Source of the DNA: CAVSRC01 sp963743015
GTDB lineage: Bacteria > Pseudomonadota > Alphaproteobacteria > Rhizobiales > Kaistiaceae
Assembly (NCBI GenBank): GCA_963743015.1
Contig: CAVUOD010000031.1
Coordinates: 1-64,000 of the forward strand
DNA length: 64,000 nt
Direction: 5' to 3'
The position numbers were made by a program, and so were the translations under genes. The notes beneath the pieces were generated by a model. It made no database searches and had not been told where the DNA came from. It saw nothing but the letters and a program-made list of their open reading frames with translations. This document shows positions 62,276 through 64,000 of this stretch, piece by piece. Each line of letters opens with the position of its first letter. Within the stretch, counting starts at the first letter, position 1.

Positions 62276-63406
62276 GTGAATCGAAGGCAACTCATCACGG
62301 GCACCGCCATCATCGTCGGCGCAGCCGCTGCCGGCGGAGGTGGAACCACGCTGTGGGCCCGTGACGGTCGCGACGCATGGGAGGGTGAAGCCGAGGCGGT
62401 GAGGCGTTCCCTGGCGCCGGGCGCCTCGGCTTCCGACCAGCAGTGGGAACTCGTCCGTGCGGCAACACTGGCCGCCAACAGCCACAACACGCAGGCCTGG
62501 CGCTTTGCAGCCGGCGAGCGGGCGATCACCATCGCACCGGATTTTTCGCGTCGCTGCGCAGTGGTCGATCCCGACGACCATCATCTCTATGCGAGCCTCG
62601 GCTGTGCGGCCGAAAACATGGTTCAGGCGGCGCCGCTGCTCGGCCTTGCCGCCGAGCCGCGTTTCGACGCGGCAGCCGACGCCGTCACGGTCGCCCTGCA
62701 GCCGGGGGCGGCGGCGCAGGCGTCCGGACTCGGCGTGGCGATCACGCGCCGGCAATGCGCACGGGCGCTCTATGACGGGCGCGCGGTTCCCGCCGAACAG
62801 CTGAAGGCGCTGGAGACGGCCGGAAGCGGTGCCGGCGTCGCCGTCAGGCTTGTCACCGAGCCGGCGGAAATGGAAGACCTGCTGGCGCTGATCATCGCGG
62901 GCAACAGCGCCCAGGTCGCGGATCCGGCCTTCGTCGCCGAACTGAAGCAGTGGATCCGCTTCAGCTACAGCCAGGCTGTGGCCAGCCGCGACGGGCTGTT
63001 CGCCGCCGCTTCGGGCAATCCGGTCCTGCCCGGGCCGATCGGCCGGGTCCTGTTCGACATGGTGTTCACCGCCAAGAGCGAGAACCAGAAGGTCACCGAT
63101 CAGGTGCGCTCGTCGGCCGGGCTGGCCCTGTTCGTCTCGGAGGCCGACGACAAGGCGCATTGGGTCGAGGCCGGCCGGGCGGTCGAGCGCTTCGCATTGG
63201 CGGCAACGACGCTCGGGCTCAGCCATGCCTTCCTCAACCAGGCGGTCGAGGTGGCGGCGGTACGGCGGCAGCTTGCCGAGCGCTTCGGTCTCGGCGGGCG
63301 GCGGGCGGATTTTGTCGTGCGCTTCGGCCATGGGCCGGACATGCCGCGCTCGCTGCGCCGGCCGGTGGAAAAAGTGATGGTCGGACCGGCGATCGGGGCG
63401 GCCTAG
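62276..63406 (+). CDS. Nitroreductase-family (Acg-like) protein with Tat signal
   Basis: About 376 residues from GTG 62276. NRRQLITGTAIIVGAAAAGG is a Tat-type signal. LAANSHNTQAWRF and the late GLALFVSEADDKAHWVEAGR, then RAVERFALAATTLGLSHAFL, fit the nitroreductase fold of the Acg-like group, with FMN-contacting regions. Periplasmic localisation would be unusual for a flavin nitroreductase, and the substrate is unknown. It converges on the GNAT gene, overlapping by 4 bp. Confidence 0.75.
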   Translation: MNRRQLITGTAIIVGAAAAGGGGTTLWARDGRDAWEGEAEAVRRSLAPGASASDQQWELVRAATLAANSHNTQAWRFAAGERAITIAPDFSRRCAVVDPDDHHLYASLGCAAENMVQAAPLLGLAAEPRFDAAADAVTVALQPGAAAQASGLGVAITRRQCARALYDGRAVPAEQLKALETAGSGAGVAVRLVTEPAEMEDLLALIIAGNSAQVADPAFVAELKQWIRFSYSQAVASRDGLFAAASGNPVLPGPIGRVLFDMVFTAKSENQKVTDQVRSSAGLALFVSEADDKAHWVEAGRAVERFALAATTLGLSHAFLNQAVEVAAVRRQLAERFGLGGRRADFVVRFGHGPDMPRSLRRPVEKVMVGPAIGAA

Positions 63407-63882
63407 TCGATCAGCCGGCGATAGGTCACCTGCCGCTCAGTCTCTTCGAAGCCCAGGTGCTGGTGCACTGCCTGCGAAATCAGGTTGGCGAGTTGAACGT
63501 CCGAGGCGATCTCGGTGCGTCCGCGCGCGCGACCCCATGCACTGGCGGCGTCGACCAGACGTCGCGCAAGACCGGTGCGACGCCAATCCTCGTCGACCCA
63601 CAGCCCCTCAATGTAGCAGACCGGCGAAGTGGCGCAGCCCTGAGCGCTGTTGCGTTCGAAGAGCTCGATGAAGCCGACGAGCGTCGCGTCCGGTGCTTCG
63701 GCGGCAAATGCCGCCCAATCGTCGCGGGCGAGCATCATGTCGATCTCTGCGGCAAGTTCTGCGGCGCGCACGCCGGGGGCGGCCTCGCCATAGAGGGCGA
63801 TGCGCATGGCAAGCCAGCCGGTGCGGTCGGCCGCGGTCAGGGGCCGAACCGTGATCGGGTCAGCCAGCGGCAATGTCGGCAA
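63403..63882 (-). CDS. GNAT acetyltransferase, aminoglycoside 6'-N-acetyltransferase-like
   Basis: 159 residues. TAADRTGWLAMRIALYGEAA, FIELFERNSAQGCATSPVCY, IEGLWVDEDWRRTGLARRLV (acetyl-CoA loop RRTGLARRL), EIASDVQLANLISQAVH and HLGFEETERQVTYRR follow the AAC(6') pattern closely. Chromosomal proteins of this type may or may not give resistance. The start is probably TTG 63882 or 63873, inside the end of rppH, so translational coupling is likely. Confidence 0.8.
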   Translation of the reverse strand: MPTLPLADPITVRPLTAADRTGWLAMRIALYGEAAPGVRAAELAAEIDMMLARDDWAAFAAEAPDATLVGFIELFERNSAQGCATSPVCYIEGLWVDEDWRRTGLARRLVDAASAWGRARGRTEIASDVQLANLISQAVHQHLGFEETERQVTYRRLID

Positions 63883-64000
63883 AGGCCTCCGCCACCTGCT
63901 CGTAGACCTTGCGCTTGAAGGGCACGACCAGTTCGGGCATGCGGTCGAGGCTCTCCCAGCGCCAGCTGGAAAACTCCGGCTTGTGCTTGCCGCCGCCCGG
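63860..64000 (-). CDS. rppH: RNA pyrophosphohydrolase, C-terminal part (5' end off the window)
   Basis: The last ~46 residues are visible. They read KHKPEFSSWRWESLDRMPEL, VVPFKRKVYEQVAEAFADIA, then AG and stop, matching the conserved end of the RppH/NudH Nudix hydrolase that removes pyrophosphate from mRNA 5' ends. The Nudix box lies outside the window. Confidence 0.8.
   Translation of the reverse strand, partial: PGGGKHKPEFSSWRWESLDRMPELVVPFKRKVYEQVAEAFADIAAG

Overview
The window looks like one contig of an alphaproteobacterium, most likely Hyphomicrobiales (Rhizobiales). The reasons are GC-rich sequence, the block zapE-mdh-sucC-sucD-sucA-sucB-lpd next to sdh genes, an F1-only ATP synthase operon (atpHAGDC, no F0 genes), the fsa-priA neighbourhood, and an Omp19-like lipoprotein. 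Genus cannot be fixed from the sequence alone.

Layout. Bases 1-10.6 kb are accessory: two c-di-GMP proteins beside a divergent Crp/FNR regulator, an IS66/resolvase scar, a ketopantoate-reductase-like gene, a Tat-exported cupredoxin with a SCO1/SenC copper chaperone, an amidase fragment, and a class III nucleotidyl cyclase with a TPR tail. Bases 10.7-17.6 kb are a degraded phage-like element: P27-type small terminase subunit, ParB-domain DNA methyltransferase, AlpA-like and HTH proteins, then the DUF2924 / large serine recombinase / small-protein trio. Bases 17.7-27.7 kb hold a Rad50/Mre11-like (YhaN/YhaO-like) pair divergent from a ~2000-residue DUF4011/DUF3320 SF1 helicase-nuclease broken by many frameshifts. 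The island ends at a truncated tRNA-Thr(CGU) near 28,018-28,056.

From 28.2 kb the chromosome is core. It carries sdhCDA, an insertion with SoxR, its operator and an ABM monooxygenase, then sdhB, zapE, mdh, sucCD, sucAB and lpd. Together these encode the TCA segment from 2-oxoglutarate to oxaloacetate apart from fumarase. Small secreted-protein paralogues, an EamA exporter, xerC, a transaldolase-like aldolase and priA follow. Between priA and the atp operon sits an insertion encoding a TIR-domain/Sel1-repeat protein. It is split by a complete IS630 element and flanked by a 31-bp duplication of the priA 3' end. The window ends with atpHAGDC, a Tat-signal nitroreductase-like protein, an aminoglycoside-acetyltransferase-like GNAT and the 3' end of rppH.

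The most interesting system is the TIR-Sel1 insertion at the priA 3' end, followed by the helicase-nuclease plus Rad50/Mre11-like cluster. Both are defence-like by architecture, but this is inference. A caveat affects both: nearly all frameshifts, including those in core genes lpd and priA, are single-base insertions, often in short G/C runs. Sequencing or assembly error may therefore account for many of the apparent pseudogenes.
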